Source of the DNA: Diplonema japonicum
Lineage: Eukaryota; Euglenozoa; Diplonemea; Diplonemida; Diplonemidae
Assembly (NCBI GenBank): GCA_964019335.1
Contig: OZ025648.1
Span: 868,001 to 932,000 of the forward strand
Direction of reading: 5' to 3'
DNA length: 64,000 nt
Part shown: positions 12,371-23,669 of the stretch, in pieces
How positions within the stretch are numbered: position 1 is the stretch's first letter
Layout of the letters: the number at the start of each line of letters is the position of its first letter
Notes under the pieces: generated by a model
What the model saw: the letters and a program-made list of their open reading frames with translations, nothing else
Database searches by the model: none
Told to the model about the DNA's origin: nothing
Made by a program: the position numbers and the translations under genes

Positions 12371-12852
12371 ACAGAGTTGCCATGAGGGTGAAGTATCAGA
12401 GTGCTGAAGAGTCTGATGAGACAAAATCTGTTAACACGTTCGAGACGTTCCCTGTAAGGTGGCTCCCGCCCGTCCCTCCACGTGCTACCGTTTACGTAAC
12501 TATGGCGGACTTTGCGGAGCCGTTGCTTCTCACTAAGACTGTTGCCTTCAACATAACTATTACCCATAACGGTCGACCTGAGGACAGTCCTCTCCACCTT
12601 TGGTCTGTTGTCGTTTTCCCTCTCGACGATTGGTTTGTGGTCGGCCCCTGCAGAAAGCTCATCACATTAACTACCGAATCCCCGACAGTTTCCTTCCCTG
12701 TGCACATGACGCCGATTACCACCGGGAATCTCGGGACCCTCTCGGTCAGGCTCACCTCGCGGACCCAGCATGGAATGAGCTCACTTCCTGACCAAGAAAT
12801 CCCCATCCGGTTGGTACAGTCTCAGGCAAGGGTCATGGTTGTCAATGGATGA
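8890..12852 (+). CDS. TRAPPC10/Trs130-like TRAPPII subunit
   Basis: Probable large subunit of the TRAPPII complex, a Rab-activating tether acting at Golgi and endosome. Four exons (8890-11910, 11955-12059, 12110-12324, 12375-12852) give about 1272 residues, the usual size for this family. The N-terminal region has the pattern LRTKLETWVHSLYGAEYLV, a strand with a following lid. A helical block around residues 170-240 (KLVFATFDARLQNC, then an EIGMILLQFGMRDEA helix) matches the family's region before the YDEL helix. SEVEVRVFIF follows. The last 150 residues form beta-rich repeats with W-x-VVGPCRK and HMTPITTGNL, like the family's C-terminal immunoglobulin-like domain (W..xGr, PL.sG.l). All introns start GTATG and are A-rich; each splice restores an open frame. 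The start codon is the first in-frame ATG after a CTACCAG site. Confidence 0.75.
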
Positions 12853-13355
12853 ACCGGGACAAAAAAAAAAAAAAAAAATGGGCGCAGGGGGGAGGGTGAA
12901 CGAAAAAAAAAAGGGAAAAAAAAAAAGAAGAAAAAAAAGTGTAGTTTCTCCACAAAAAAGTTTTTTTTTCCCCCTTGTTTTTTTTCTTTCGACATCACGC
13001 CAATCTATACAAAACCCCCAAAAAAGAAAATGAGGCCAATTGACACTTTCGTTCCGTATTTGACGTACATGAGCTTTAGGGTCAAAAAATCAGGTTTTTA
13101 GCAACTCACTACTAGAAGGTGGCTGAAGTGTTGCTCATTACCCTTCTTTGCAACAAGTTAACGTACTCTTTCTTTGGGCACTTCCATCGGATCGCATCTA
13201 TGATATATTCTCCCTCCGAAGTCCGAAACACCGAACCGCAGTTCCACTTGACCCCAGCGGGAAAAAAAAAAAAAAAAAAAAAAAAATATTATTTTAGGAG
13301 AGGGGTTGGGGGGAGGGGACACACACATACCTTTATATAAAAAAAAAAAAAGAAA
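12853..13355. other. Spacer with a 230-nt island of normal complexity
   Basis: Between A-rich tracts, positions 13030-13260 have ordinary base composition but no convincing ORF, tRNA or hairpin. It could hold a non-coding RNA or a 3' UTR. No call is made. Confidence 0.4.
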
Positions 13356-14606
13356 ATGGACCTCCGAGTTGGGTCGAAATTTCGGATAGGCAGAAGGATA
13401 GGAGGGGGATCGTTTGGTGAGATCTACCAAGGGACAAATATACAAACCTTAGAACCGGTGGCGATAAAATTGGAGCCTGTGAAAACAAGGCATCCGCAAC
13501 TGCTGTACGAAAGCAGGCTATACAAGCTGCTGCATCAAGGGCAGCAGGTGATAGGGATCCCGCAAGTTCGGTGGTACGGTGTAGAAGGCGATTTCAACGT
13601 AATGGTGGTGGACCTGTTGGGGCCCTCGCTGGAGGACTGTTTCAACTACTGTGGGAGGTCGCTTTCCACAAAAACCGTGTTGATGCTGGCAGACCAAATG
13701 ATTGCACGGGTGGAATTTTTGCACAACCGCAATTTCTTGCACAGGGACATCAAGCCCGACAACTTCTTAATGGGGCTTGGTAAGAAGTCGCACCACGTCT
13801 ACATGATCGACTTTGGTCTGGCAAAGAAATACCGCGACCCGAAAACCCACCAACACATCCCGTATAAGGACGGAAAGAACTTGACAGGTATATATATTCT
13901 CAGGGAAAAAAAAAAAAAAAAAAAAAAAAAAAAGGAACTGCCCGGTACGCATCAATCAACACGCACACCGGAATAGAACAGTCGAGACGGGACGACCTTG
14001 AGGCAGTGGGGTACATTGTGATGTACTTCCTTAGGGGGCAGCTTCCTTGGCAGGGGCTGAAGGCGCACACAAAGAAGCAGAAGGTAGGAGAACAAAAAAA
14101 AAAATCACAAATAGAAAAAAAAAAAAAAAAAAATCTCCGTAGTATGATCGCATCGCTGAAAAGAAGATGCAGACGTCAATTGCACAGCTGTGTGCGGGGT
14201 ACCCTCAGGAATTCTCCAATTATCTGGTATTTGAGGGAGGGAGGAGGGGGGGAAAAAATTGCAGAATTACGTGCGGTCCCTACGTTTTGACGACAAGCCT
14301 GACTATCCCGTGTTGAGGAGCAGGTTCAAGGAGCTGATGGCGAAGGAGGGCTGTGTCTGTGATTATGTGTTTGATTGGACCATAAAGCGGATACAGGAGT
14401 GTGTCTATGCTGATGAGTCGCAGCGGAGAGACGCAAGGAGAAGGGTATTTTTTTGGGGGAGAGGGAAAAAAAAAAAAAAAAAAAAAAAGTCCCCTGAATC
14501 CACCGTCAACGCCACTCAAGCATCTTCCGAAAAAGAAAAAGAGAAAGAGAAAGAAAAGCGTGAAAACGATAATGGGGTTGTCGTGCAGCCGGTCGGAGCT
14601 GAGTAG
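13356..14606 (+). CDS. Casein kinase 1 family protein kinase
   Basis: A serine/threonine kinase of the CK1 family, with broad roles in trafficking, signalling and clock control in eukaryotes. Five exons (13356-13887, 13935-14083, 14143-14226, 14265-14444, 14490-14606) give 353 residues. The glycine loop is [12 protein letters not shown] and the catalytic loop is [12 protein letters not shown], with the catalytic Asp at residue 131. [11 protein letters not shown] follows, then the CK1-specific activation segment reading [11 protein letters not shown], which is restored only by splicing. PWQGLKA and [10 protein letters not shown] are also present. The C-terminal extension is short and charged (EKEKEKEK). 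Introns of 38-59 nt are G-rich or A-rich, and every one is needed for a continuous CK1 domain. The domain appears complete and active. Confidence 0.93.
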
Positions 14607-14840
14607 TTTTTTTTCGGGGGGGGGGGGGTGGGGGTAAAGAGAAATTCTCTATCTCCGCCACCCCCTTTTTTTCTTTTTTCTTTTTTTTTTGGTGGACTTT
14701 CGTCTCCCAAAAAAAAAAGAAGGGGAGGAAGAAAAGAAAAAAAAAAAAAAAAAGCATGCTAATGGGGAATAGAATGAAGAAAAAATATTTTTCTTTTCCC
14801 GACGGGTCCAGAAAGCTTTTGACGCCTTCCCAGTTGTCAA

Positions 14841-14874
<34 letters not shown>

Positions 14875-15595
14875 TCCACTTCTGATCTGGAGGTCATGGT
14901 ACTTATAAAAAAGAATTGCATTTCTTTGGGTCATTTTCAACACAAAAAAGAAAATTATCAGAAAGAAGGAGGGGAGGAGGAGGGGGTGAAATTCAAAAAC
15001 TACGTATATGTATGGATATATGGTGGGGAGGGGGAGGTAGTTCTTTTAGTCTTCTTTTTTTTTTTTTTTTTCTTTTCTATTCAACGAGGAACTAGAGTCA
15101 CATGCAAAAAGGGAAAAAAAAAAAGAGAAAAAAAACAATCCCTCTCCTTTTTTTTTAAAATTTTTTATTTGCATATTGTCGCTAGCCAACAAAAGAAAGA
15201 AAACAGAAAAGGGAAAACAAACAAAAAAAAGGGGGGGAAATAGAGCAGGATACGAGGCAACAACAAAAAAAAAAAAAGAAAAAAAAACTAGACAACACTG
15301 AAAGAAGTGTTTTACTCCCTGCTCTCTATGTATTTTTTTTTTCTTTTTCCACATCTTGTGCGATTTCATGATGGGAGGGGGGAAAAAAAGAGGCATTATT
15401 TTTTTCTTCATTTCACCCCCCCCCCCCCCCCCTCTCTCTCTCTCCCTTTCCCTTCCATCTTTTTTTTATATTCACCCCGCAGCGCCCCATCCCATTTCTT
15501 CTTTCTTTTTTTTTGTTGTTATATGCTAACTCTTTTATCTTGTTGTCAAAAACACCCTTTGCTACAAAAAAGAAATAAAAAAAGGGGTGAAAAAC
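14607..15595. other. Low-complexity spacer
   Basis: Almost 1 kb of A, T and mixed purine or pyrimidine tracts. Open frames here encode only Lys or Phe runs. No gene is seen. Confidence 0.75.
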
Positions 15596-18500
15596 ATGTA
15601 CTGTGCAAGCGATATAGGAGGACGGTTGGATGTGGTTCTAAGCAGGCTAGCGGAAGCAGAAGGTGTCAAAAAACTAATATGTTCGAAATGCGGGTACACA
15701 GACAGCGACGTGAAAGAAATCGCAAACCTCCTGGAAACCAACAAACAACTAAGAATTCTAGACTTATCTGAGAACATGCTGTCAGATGAGGGAGGGTGCT
15801 GGCTGGCAGAAAAGTTGAAACGAAACAAAGGCCTCCGCCGCCTCGACTTATCAAGGAACAAATCAATCGGCGACGAAACAGCAAAACGTCTTACCGAAGC
15901 TGCGACAGTCAACGGGACCTTACAAGAGATCAACCTTTCAGGCACGCTCTCATCATCTCAAAACCGTTTCATTCTTCAGCGCACTAGCGAGTTAAACACC
16001 TTCCCTGCCAGACTGAAACGGTACATCACACTTCTCGAAGACGCAGAGTCAAGCGAGCATATCTCAATACACTTAGAATACGATATGCTTGACCCGATGG
16101 TATTTACCGAGAAGGCTGTCGTCCGTCTGGCCGAAGCGATTTCAATGACCAAATTGAAAATCGAAGAATTTGAAGCGGTGAAGTGTTTATCAAGAGTGCA
16201 GCATCTGGGGGTTTTGATAGACGCCTTGCAAGCAACTGTTTGGTTGAAACGCCTTTCGTTGGTTTCAATGAATATCGTAGACGTCACTCAAATCGCACTC
16301 CTCGTTGAAAAATCCGAAAGCCTCGAAACGCTCGATCTCACCGACAACGAGATCCCAAACGCCGGCGCGGAGATTCTTGTAAAATCCGCACAGGAATCCG
16401 ACAGGATCCGAAAAATCATCTTGAAAAAAAACTGCGTCTCGCCAGCATGGTTGTCGCGTGTCTATGCAGCTACTTCATTAAATAGATACCCACCTGGGTT
16501 GAAACGGGTTCTCCCGAAAATCCTAGATAACGACCCAACACTTACATCCCTCGATCTGCCGGGGTCAGAAACGTCAGGGCGTGAAGCAGGTCGGGGCTAC
16601 TTTGACAATTTAGCCGCTGTCATAGCTGCGGAGGCGTTGCAACGTAACACTCACATTACGTCAATAGACTTTTCCAACAACCACATAGGGCCGGAAGGGT
16701 GCCATCCCATTGCAGATATCATCGAAGCAACATCGTGCGTCACCTCTATCGACGTTTCGCGCAACGATTTGCAAGAATCAGGCGCGTCGCGTATCCTCCA
16801 AGCCGTTCTGAAAAGCAACGTCGTTACAATGGTAGACCTGACGAACTGTCCAGGAATCTCTGCAAAAATGCTGGAGAACATCTCACAAGCTTGTTTGTTG
16901 AACAGACTTCCTTTGAAGCTGAAAAAACTCGTTTCAAAGCTGTCCATCACAAGCTCGCAGTACGACCGGTCGATATCCCGGCTGGACTTCGATTCGGAGG
17001 AAAAGCCTTTATCAGACGAAGGCGCTGCAATGCTGTGCAGTGTATTGAAAGGAAACGCTTCTGTCGAAGTGCTGAACATCTCGAAGAACAAGATCGGAGA
17101 CCAAGGCGCAGGATGCGTCGCAAAACTGATGCAAGAAAACGACAAGATTAGAACATTGAAGCTCAACGACAACCACATCACACACGACGGTGCGAGCCTC
17201 CTCTTAAGAGCGCTGCGGCACAACAACACTGTGACAGACTTAGATCTGGACGGCAACAAATGCATTCCGTATGATCTCCGCGATGAGATCGATGTGGCCA
17301 TCGATTTGAACAGTTTGGAACCTTCTTTGAAGGAGACCATCACCAGGCTGTCTTCCTCCGACAGGGCGTTAACCATCGTGGACTTAACCCATCTGACCGA
17401 TAAAAACAAACTCACCGATGAGCTGCTTCGTACTTTATCTGACATTCTGATCGGAAACCGGCAGATCACCTCCGTGCTCCTCGACGGGAACCTCATCACT
17501 GATATCGGTGTTGGGTATTTATCACGTTGGCTTTGTGCAGCCGAAGGCGGTCTCACAAAGCTCTCCATTTCCAATAACAATTTGGGCCCCGAGTCCGGAT
17601 CTATGTTGAGGGAAGCCTTGCTCGCACCGGAGAGCCCGGTTGTAACGGAACTTGACTTAAGCGGGAACAACCTGCAAGCAACAGGCGGCAAAGCTATCTG
17701 CAGTTTGGTGAGAGAAAAAGATTCTTTGATCCATGTGAACATCTCAAACAACAAAACCCCAGAGGCCACAGTCAACTTGGTACGATACGGCACGACACTC
17801 AACAAACAAAAGCCGGATTTGAAGCGCAAGGTGCTGGACATGTTAGACAACGACCCAACTGTGGGCGAGGTGGATATAAGTGGTATTTCAGACCCAAGCC
17901 TGCATGAAGCAGTGGTGGCTGGGCTGAAGGCCTCGAGCCACGTTGTGAAACTAATTGCAACACGGTGCAACCTGAACGCGTCTCAGTTAGAACAGTACCA
18001 CACAGGAGTGGAGTCACATCCTTCTTTGACAGTCCTCGACATTCGAGAGAATGAACTACTTACCGATGCGGACGTGGAGGGTCTTGCTCAGATCATTGAA
18101 GTCACGAACTCGTCGCTTCGAGAGGTCTATGTGGACGGCCCGACGATCTCTGACAAAATGCCGCGCCGTCTTCACCTCGCCACACGGATCGCGTCGCTCC
18201 CTAGCATAGTCTCTGAGGCGCTTCTCAGCGCTCGTTCTGACGAATCTGGGATGGTCAACTTGAATTTCCCATTTGTCGCAGAGTGCGACGGTGACACCGT
18301 CTGCTCCTTGCTGGACTACTGCCTCGACGGCAATACACATGTCAAGTGTGTCGATCTATCGGGTGTTGGCGTCACCGATACAGGGGCTGGTCTTCTTGCA
18401 GACATACTTCGCAAGTCTCACGTCCTCGAAGGCATTCACGTCAGGGAAAACCCCATCAGCGTGATGGGCCTTCAAGAGATCGTGAAAGGTGTCTGGGAAA

Positions 18501-18997
18501 GCTCCACTGTAAAAGAGATCTTAATAGATGGAATCGATGGTTTAAGCGGGAAGCTGGAAGGGTCCGACGACGGGATGCTAGCGGAGGCCTTAAGAGGGCG
18601 GCTGAAAACGAAGCTGGAAGAGAATCAACGTAATTTTTTGAAACCGAGGATCACACCTGAGTTCAGGAACGAGAGGGTTGCAACGAACCCGCTCACGGAG
18701 TACAGAACAAAAGCGTATCTTGAACGGGCTCAGAACAAGATAATGAACGATGCACTGCGGGGATACGTTCCTTACAGCAAGCCTATCCCTAAGCCGATAT
18801 CTGTTAGCACAGCCGCTCCCTCTCCAAAGAACATTGGCTCTCCTGCTTCCAACCTTGGCTCTCCTGCTGCCAACCTTGGCAGCCCGAACCCTTCCAAGCT
18901 GAAGGGATCGTACCGCAATGCCGGAAGCTTCAACCGCGCGGTTTCCTTTGGCGATACACAAAGTGTGAAATCGAAGCAGAGTGCAAGATTCTCTTAG
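15596..18997 (+). CDS. Leucine-rich repeat protein with six tropomodulin-like units
   Basis: A single exon of 1133 residues. It is built of about 27-28-residue ribonuclease-inhibitor-type repeats (LDLS.N.I...GA..LA..L..N..). Superimposed is a longer period: the sequence LN..P..LK+.L..L..NDP.L..LDL recurs near residues 130, 294, 431, 568, 732 and 863. Each unit therefore holds five or six LRRs. The NDP-T-x-x-x-LDL start and the layout of each unit resemble the LRR cap of tropomodulin, an actin pointed-end capping protein. The last 110 residues are a basic, Ser/Pro-rich tail with three GSPAxNL-type repeats near 18835-18890. The start is the first ATG of the frame. Actin binding is an inference. 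Confidence 0.85.
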   Translation: MYCASDIGGRLDVVLSRLAEAEGVKKLICSKCGYTDSDVKEIANLLETNKQLRILDLSENMLSDEGGCWLAEKLKRNKGLRRLDLSRNKSIGDETAKRLTEAATVNGTLQEINLSGTLSSSQNRFILQRTSELNTFPARLKRYITLLEDAESSEHISIHLEYDMLDPMVFTEKAVVRLAEAISMTKLKIEEFEAVKCLSRVQHLGVLIDALQATVWLKRLSLVSMNIVDVTQIALLVEKSESLETLDLTDNEIPNAGAEILVKSAQESDRIRKIILKKNCVSPAWLSRVYAATSLNRYPPGLKRVLPKILDNDPTLTSLDLPGSETSGREAGRGYFDNLAAVIAAEALQRNTHITSIDFSNNHIGPEGCHPIADIIEATSCVTSIDVSRNDLQESGASRILQAVLKSNVVTMVDLTNCPGISAKMLENISQACLLNRLPLKLKKLVSKLSITSSQYDRSISRLDFDSEEKPLSDEGAAMLCSVLKGNASVEVLNISKNKIGDQGAGCVAKLMQENDKIRTLKLNDNHITHDGASLLLRALRHNNTVTDLDLDGNKCIPYDLRDEIDVAIDLNSLEPSLKETITRLSSSDRALTIVDLTHLTDKNKLTDELLRTLSDILIGNRQITSVLLDGNLITDIGVGYLSRWLCAAEGGLTKLSISNNNLGPESGSMLREALLAPESPVVTELDLSGNNLQATGGKAICSLVREKDSLIHVNISNNKTPEATVNLVRYGTTLNKQKPDLKRKVLDMLDNDPTVGEVDISGISDPSLHEAVVAGLKASSHVVKLIATRCNLNASQLEQYHTGVESHPSLTVLDIRENELLTDADVEGLAQIIEVTNSSLREVYVDGPTISDKMPRRLHLATRIASLPSIVSEALLSARSDESGMVNLNFPFVAECDGDTVCSLLDYCLDGNTHVKCVDLSGVGVTDTGAGLLADILRKSHVLEGIHVRENPISVMGLQEIVKGVWESSTVKEILIDGIDGLSGKLEGSDDGMLAEALRGRLKTKLEENQRNFLKPRITPEFRNERVATNPLTEYRTKAYLERAQNKIMNDALRGYVPYSKPIPKPISVSTAAPSPKNIGSPASNLGSPAANLGSPNPSKLKGSYRNAGSFNRAVSFGDTQSVKSKQSARFS

Positions 18998-19087
18998 AGA
19001 TCTCATTTACATGGGACCATATTTTTTTTTTTCTCTTTTTTTGACGGGTTTTTAACGCTTCTAAATACCCCTCACAGGGCTGTCCCC

Positions 19088-21877
19088 ATGTCAGGGAAAA
19101 ATGCCGGTAGGCCACCTTCATATAAATTAGAAGCGCAGTTGGATGATCAAGTATGGGAGGACAGGAGAAAGAGCCAGCAGTCAGTAGAACCAGAGGGGCC
19201 ACCACGGGAAGAAGATTCGGGAGAGGAATATGACGATCTCCTTACGGATCGGAGGAAGAAGAACAACAAGAGGGACACGAGAAGGTTGACCATCCAGTTG
19301 AAAAAGAAACTGTGCATCACGAAGGAAGAGGTGCCGTCTTTCTGGGCAGAGAAGGAGGCGGCAGCGGTGAAGAACGGCGGCAAGCTGCGTCCAAGGTTTT
19401 CGACCGACCCCCACATCCACACGTTTACAAAGGACGAGCTGACTTCGATGGCGAAACACAACGAGAGCATCGACTCCCGCCACCCCCACAGCCTAGCATA
19501 CCGAAAATTCTTGTCCGAACGAAGCCCTGTCAAACCCTTTGCTAAATGGATGATATTCATAATAATAGGCATAACGATAGGTCTAATCGGGTTCCTCATG
19601 TTTCAGTGCATAGGGTACCTCTCCCAACACCGCCGAGACCTACTCACGTCTATCTACCGCAGCGCTCGCCGTGACGGCACTGTGGAACATTATTTCGCAG
19701 CGTACGCTGCATGGGTTGGAACGGGGGTCGCGCTTGCTTTCATCTCAATGTTGTTGGTAAAATGGTGCCCCCCTGCGGGTGGGAGCGGAGTAACCGACGT
19801 GATGGCGTACCTGAACGGCGTCTTTTTCAGGAAAGTGTTCAATATTAAAACATTGCTCGCAAAGTCGATCTCGTGTATATCTGCGGTCTCGTCTGGGCTC
19901 CCTGTCGGCCCCGAAGGCCCCATGATCCACATCGGCGCGATAGTAGGCGCGGGGATAGGAAGCGGGCGGTCGAAAACCCTGAAATTCAGTTTCAACAAAC
20001 TGTTTTCGCACATCAGAAACCCGAGAGACCACCGGGATTGCATTACAGCCGGCGCGGCAGCAGGAGTGGCAGTTGCGTTCGGCGCACCAATTGGAGGGCT
20101 TCTGTTCGTGATGGAAGAGGTCGCAACGCACTGGCATGCTCAGCTAACCCCTTTGATCTTCATGTGTTCGCTCGTCGCGGCATTCACATACGGCCTGCTT
20201 GCATCGCAGTACGACGGGTGGGAGCTTCGGCATGAAACAGCCTTTGGAGGGCTGATCGACGAGGCGACTATTTTGTTCAACTCCTACTCAGACAGGCATA
20301 TGTACTCACGAGACATTGTCGAATCGTCCATTATTGGTGCTGTGACAGGTGCCTTGGCAGTTTTGTTCACAAAGTTGAACATGTACTTTGCAGAGAAACG
20401 ACTTCGGTACGAGCCTGCTTTTAAGATGGTGGAACCGGTTTTGGTTTTGATCATTTATCTGAGCATTTGTTTCGCGTGTCCTGGGTTTCTGCCGTGTACT
20501 GATCTTCCTGAGCCGGATAATTCTACGATATCAGATGAGAACGGGACAGCGCAGTATGAAGAGATCGAGAGGTTGTACCTTACCTCGCCGTGTCATGAAA
20601 ATGATAAGTTCAGCAGTGCGGCTTCGCTATTCTGGAATCCGGGTGAGAGTGTGATAAAACTGTTGTTTCGAAAGCACTCCCCGTTTGACATCCCTACCAT
20701 GGCGTTCTTTCTTGTCGTGTACTTCTCTTTCTCGTGTTACTGTTGCGGGATGCAAATATCCAGCGGGATCGTGATCCCCATGCTTGTCACGGGGGGCACC
20801 GTGGGGCGGCTTTTTGGCCGTTTTATCCACAACGTTATCGACAGCACGCAGCATGAGGGCGTGTACGCTATAATAGGTGCCGCGGGGTACTTTGCAGGGG
20901 TGTCGCGGCTCACGGTGAGCTTGGCGGTCATCATGATCGAGTTGACGAATGAGAAACGGATTTTACTGCCGATCATGTGCAGCGTGATGGTCGCAAAGAT
21001 GGTCGGGGACAGGTTCTCACACTCGCTGTACCACGCTTTGTTGCAGGTATTTGTTGTGGTGGGGCAAAAAAAAAAAAAAAAAAAGCTCCGGGCAGTCCCA
21101 TTCTTAGATGTGAACGAGATGGAGGGAATGCACAACAGACATGGTGCATGTTTTCGTATGTAATTTTGAAAAAAAAAAAAAAAAATCACATTTTTAGGAG
21201 CGATGGATATCTGTAAGAAACAAATAGTGGTGCTGAAGGCGAGCGAGACGATTGAGAGCTTGCAGTCGGCTCTGCTGGCCTGCCCGCATCAGGGCTTCCC
21301 CGTGGTGGATGATGAAAACAGATTTTTGGGGATGATAACAAGACAGCAGCTGCACCCGTTAGTTTGGAACCTCCAAGAGGGGATCCGGACAGGAGAGATG
21401 CAAGAGGCTACATGGAGCAGACTAGCCTTGATAGAAGAGGAGCGGTTTGTGAATAACGATCTTGTGTGCGACACTGATAGCTGCGAGCTAGAGACGTTTC
21501 GCAACACCGATATTGATCTTCTTGAACACACCGACACGTCTGCCCTTACTGTTCATGGTTCTGTCAGTGCAACGGTGGCCCAGCAGCTCTTCACCTCAAT
21601 GGGCTTGCGGCACTTGCCTGTCATCAACGAGAAGGGTATCATCATGGGGATGATTACGCGGAAGGATTTACTCGCTTGTAGACTTGAGAAATCCATGTTG
21701 AAATCTTTGCTGAAAGTCGATCAAGATTTCCCCGCAGAAACTGCCTTGCATCTCGACTCCGATGTAGAAGACTGGGAAGTGTTTGAGTGGGTATGCCGGA
21801 GGAAAAAAAAAAGAAAAAGAAAAAAAAAAAAAACACACACACACACACAACAGAAAGAAAAAGAATCTTTCATTTAG
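19088..21877 (+). CDS. CLC chloride transporter (ClC-6/7-like) with two CBS domains
   Basis: A membrane anion transporter of the CLC family. Exons are 19088-21046, 21086-21155, 21198-21790 and probably 21854-21877, giving about 881 residues. The membrane core carries GGSGVTDVMAYLNGV (selectivity filter region), VGPEGPMIHIGA with the external gating glutamate at residue 276, and SSGIVIPML in place of GxFxP. FGAPIGGLLFVMEEVA keeps the internal glutamate at residue 344, which proton-coupled exchangers have and channels lack. Two cytosolic CBS domains follow (FRAMDICKKQIVVL and the region ending MGMITRKDLLA). Sequence around the filter is closest to the endolysosomal ClC-6/7 group. The last 63-nt intron (21791-21853) is a multiple of three without stops, so retained and spliced forms share the same stop. 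A CAG site lies 10 nt upstream of the ATG. Confidence 0.9.
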
Positions 21878-22323
21878 GTTGGAGATATCCCCCTTTTTTT
21901 TTGTGCTTATTTTCCTTAATAATGCGAATGGAAAAAAAAAAAGTGGGAGGGGAGGGAGGGGTGTGTGCTTCGATCAACAAGAAAGAAAAAGAGAATAAAA
22001 AAGGGGGGGGGGAACGTGGGGAAATGTGCGTTTTTGTATACGTTATGTATAACGTTAACAACAAAAAATTGGGTGGGGGGGGGGAGAACCTCTCCCATAA
22101 AACTTTACCACAGGCCTTATTCACGAGCTTTTTTTTATAAAAAAAAAAAATGAAAAGTTATTGTGGTTTTCTGTTCCTTTTTTCTTCTTCTTCTTTTTTT
22201 TTTTTTCTTTTTTTTTTTTCGCTCTTGCAGTACATAAAATTACGATTGTTTCTTTACCAACGATTCTAAAGCTACAGTTTCTGTACTTTATTGGTGGTGG
22301 GGATAACATGGAAATATAAGAAG
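21878..22323. other. Low-complexity spacer
   Basis: A-, G- and T-rich tracts. An open frame continues here past the preceding stop but encodes low-complexity residues and is not accepted as coding. Confidence 0.6.
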
Positions 22324-22598
22324 TACATCAGATGTGTTGTTCGCTGTTGACCTCCCCGAGTGGAAGAACGTAACGCAGATGCTCAGGGTGACGAACAGGC
22401 AGCAAACTGCACGAGCGCAGAATCTTGGTTACCCGGGACGCCCCGGCTAGGGTTGAGCACACCGCACGCATTAAGGACACGACGCGGAACGCAGAAGAAG
22501 CTACTGCTCGGCAGAGGAGCGCCCCCTGTAATCAAGTAGGTAGTTCGTGCTTCATTGCACTTAACGCCACCTAGTGTTGCAATCAAAGCCCCATTTCT
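22324..22598 (+). repeat. Dispersed repeat, copy A
   Basis: Begins TACATCAGATGTGTTGTTCG and ends near CAATCAAAGCCCCATTT, followed by a poly-T run. It is an imperfect direct repeat of 22938-23200, sharing the start, a central CACACCGCACGCAT block, CGCAGAAGAAGCTAC and the CAATCAAAGC end. Part of its right side (CGCCCCCTGTAATCAAGTAG) recurs at 45641-45686. It looks like a short, non-coding mobile element relic. Confidence 0.8.
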
Positions 22599-22901
22599 TT
22601 TTTTTTTTTTTTTTTCTTCTTTAACTTCTCAGCCAGCAGCCCTTTGCGCAACAGTATGGTGCGCAACTCTTCTCTATTTGTCCTGCACTGATCCCTTTAG
22701 GCAAAAGCCGAGGACAACACTCTTTGATAATACAGGGGGCCCTCCTTTTCTTTTTTCTCCTTTCTTTCCTCTTCTCTTCCCACTCACTGCTCGATGAATA
22801 GACATGGGGTAGAGAGAAAGAGAGCGGAAAAAAGAAGAAAGAATAGGAGAGGAGAAAAGGACATCCGTGATGTGTCAAAAAAAAAGAAAAAAAAGGAAAA
22901 C

Positions 22902-22933
<32 letters not shown>

Positions 22934-22937
22934 CTGG

Positions 22938-23200
22938 TACATCAGATGTGTTGTTCGCTGTTTGACCTCCTCGTCGGTCATCACCGGTAGCGCCCGAGTA
23001 GAAGGGAACGTATTACAGATACTCTGACGAACTGTTCGAGTCTAGAACCTTGATTGCCCGGGGGGGTTGAGTTGCACACCGCACGCATATAAAACGCAGA
23101 AGAAGCTACGGCTCGGCCGAGGTGCGCCCCCCCTTCTTGCTACGTTTCACACTCAACGCTAACTAGCGTTTTGTTGGATTCAATCAAAGCTGCATTTTTT
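22938..23200 (+). repeat. Dispersed repeat, copy B
   Basis: Diverged second copy of the element at 22324-22598 in the same orientation. It is preceded by a long T run and followed by another T run. Insertions and deletions of 1-25 nt separate the copies, so neither is a recent duplication. Confidence 0.8.
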
Positions 23201-23224
23201 TTTTTTTTTTTTTGTTTTGTTTTT

Positions 23225-23656
23225 GTTCTGAGTGCCCTGAAATGGGCCAAGGATGGAGGGCAAGTGTCCAAGGCGGAGCTTGCTGTCGACTTCATAGCAA
23301 CGGAGAGAATCCACATGGGTGGTGAAGACCTGGCATGCTAGGCTAGGAAAATCGGAAGAATCCTCAACGTCCTGGACAGGGCACACAGAACAGGAACTGG
23401 GAACCTGATTCCAGCAGAAACTAAGAAGTCAGTACACTCACTGCGTACCCTGGGGCTCCACAGCCATTCCATCATTGGATACTCCACTCGTCCAGTCTTC
23501 GCGTCCCCGAAGGCAACCCACCCGATCCTAGAGGAGCAACTGCGAACGCATTGCATCCTCAACAACTCGCTAGTTGGTTTCACGCCCAAGCTGCTGATGA
23601 GATACTACGACGGGCATAAGGCACTACCACGACAGAAGGGATCAAACACTAGATGA
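23225..23656 (+). pseudogene. Degenerate mobile-element ORF fragment (probable retroelement C-terminus)
   Basis: One reading frame stays open for 143 codons apart from a single TAG at 23339-23341, and ends at TGA 23654-23656. It encodes LKWAKDGGQVSKAELAVDF, then SLRTLGLHSHS and GYSTRPVF. A related sequence is encoded at 45101-45300 (LRWYDGKK, then MELAIDYEQTT and a KAARMRYILGRI helix). The shared pattern L+W..G..VS..ELA-D-[FY]..T points to the same protein domain in two different element copies. I suspect the C-terminal part of a non-LTR retrotransposon polyprotein, but the catalytic domains are absent and the family is not proven. It is followed by the shared tail at 23670-23711. Confidence 0.65.
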
Positions 23657-23669
23657 GTTGATTGTCGTT

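Noticed and set aside
13119-13340. 73-codon frame before the kinase
   Set aside because: Runs into poly-A and has no ATG in the unique part; may be leader or RNA but not shown to be coding.
14872-15771. Open frames in the spacer before the LRR gene
   Set aside because: Made of homopolymer-derived Lys, Phe and Ser residues; no start context or domain.
16651-17970. 439-codon open frame on the minus strand
   Set aside because: It lies fully antisense to the LRR gene, has no domain logic and reflects the codon bias of the sense strand.
21787-22140. Plus-strand frame continuing after the CLC gene
   Set aside because: Encodes low-complexity Lys/Gly/Thr runs; the CLC frame already reaches a stop at 21877 in both spliced and unspliced forms.
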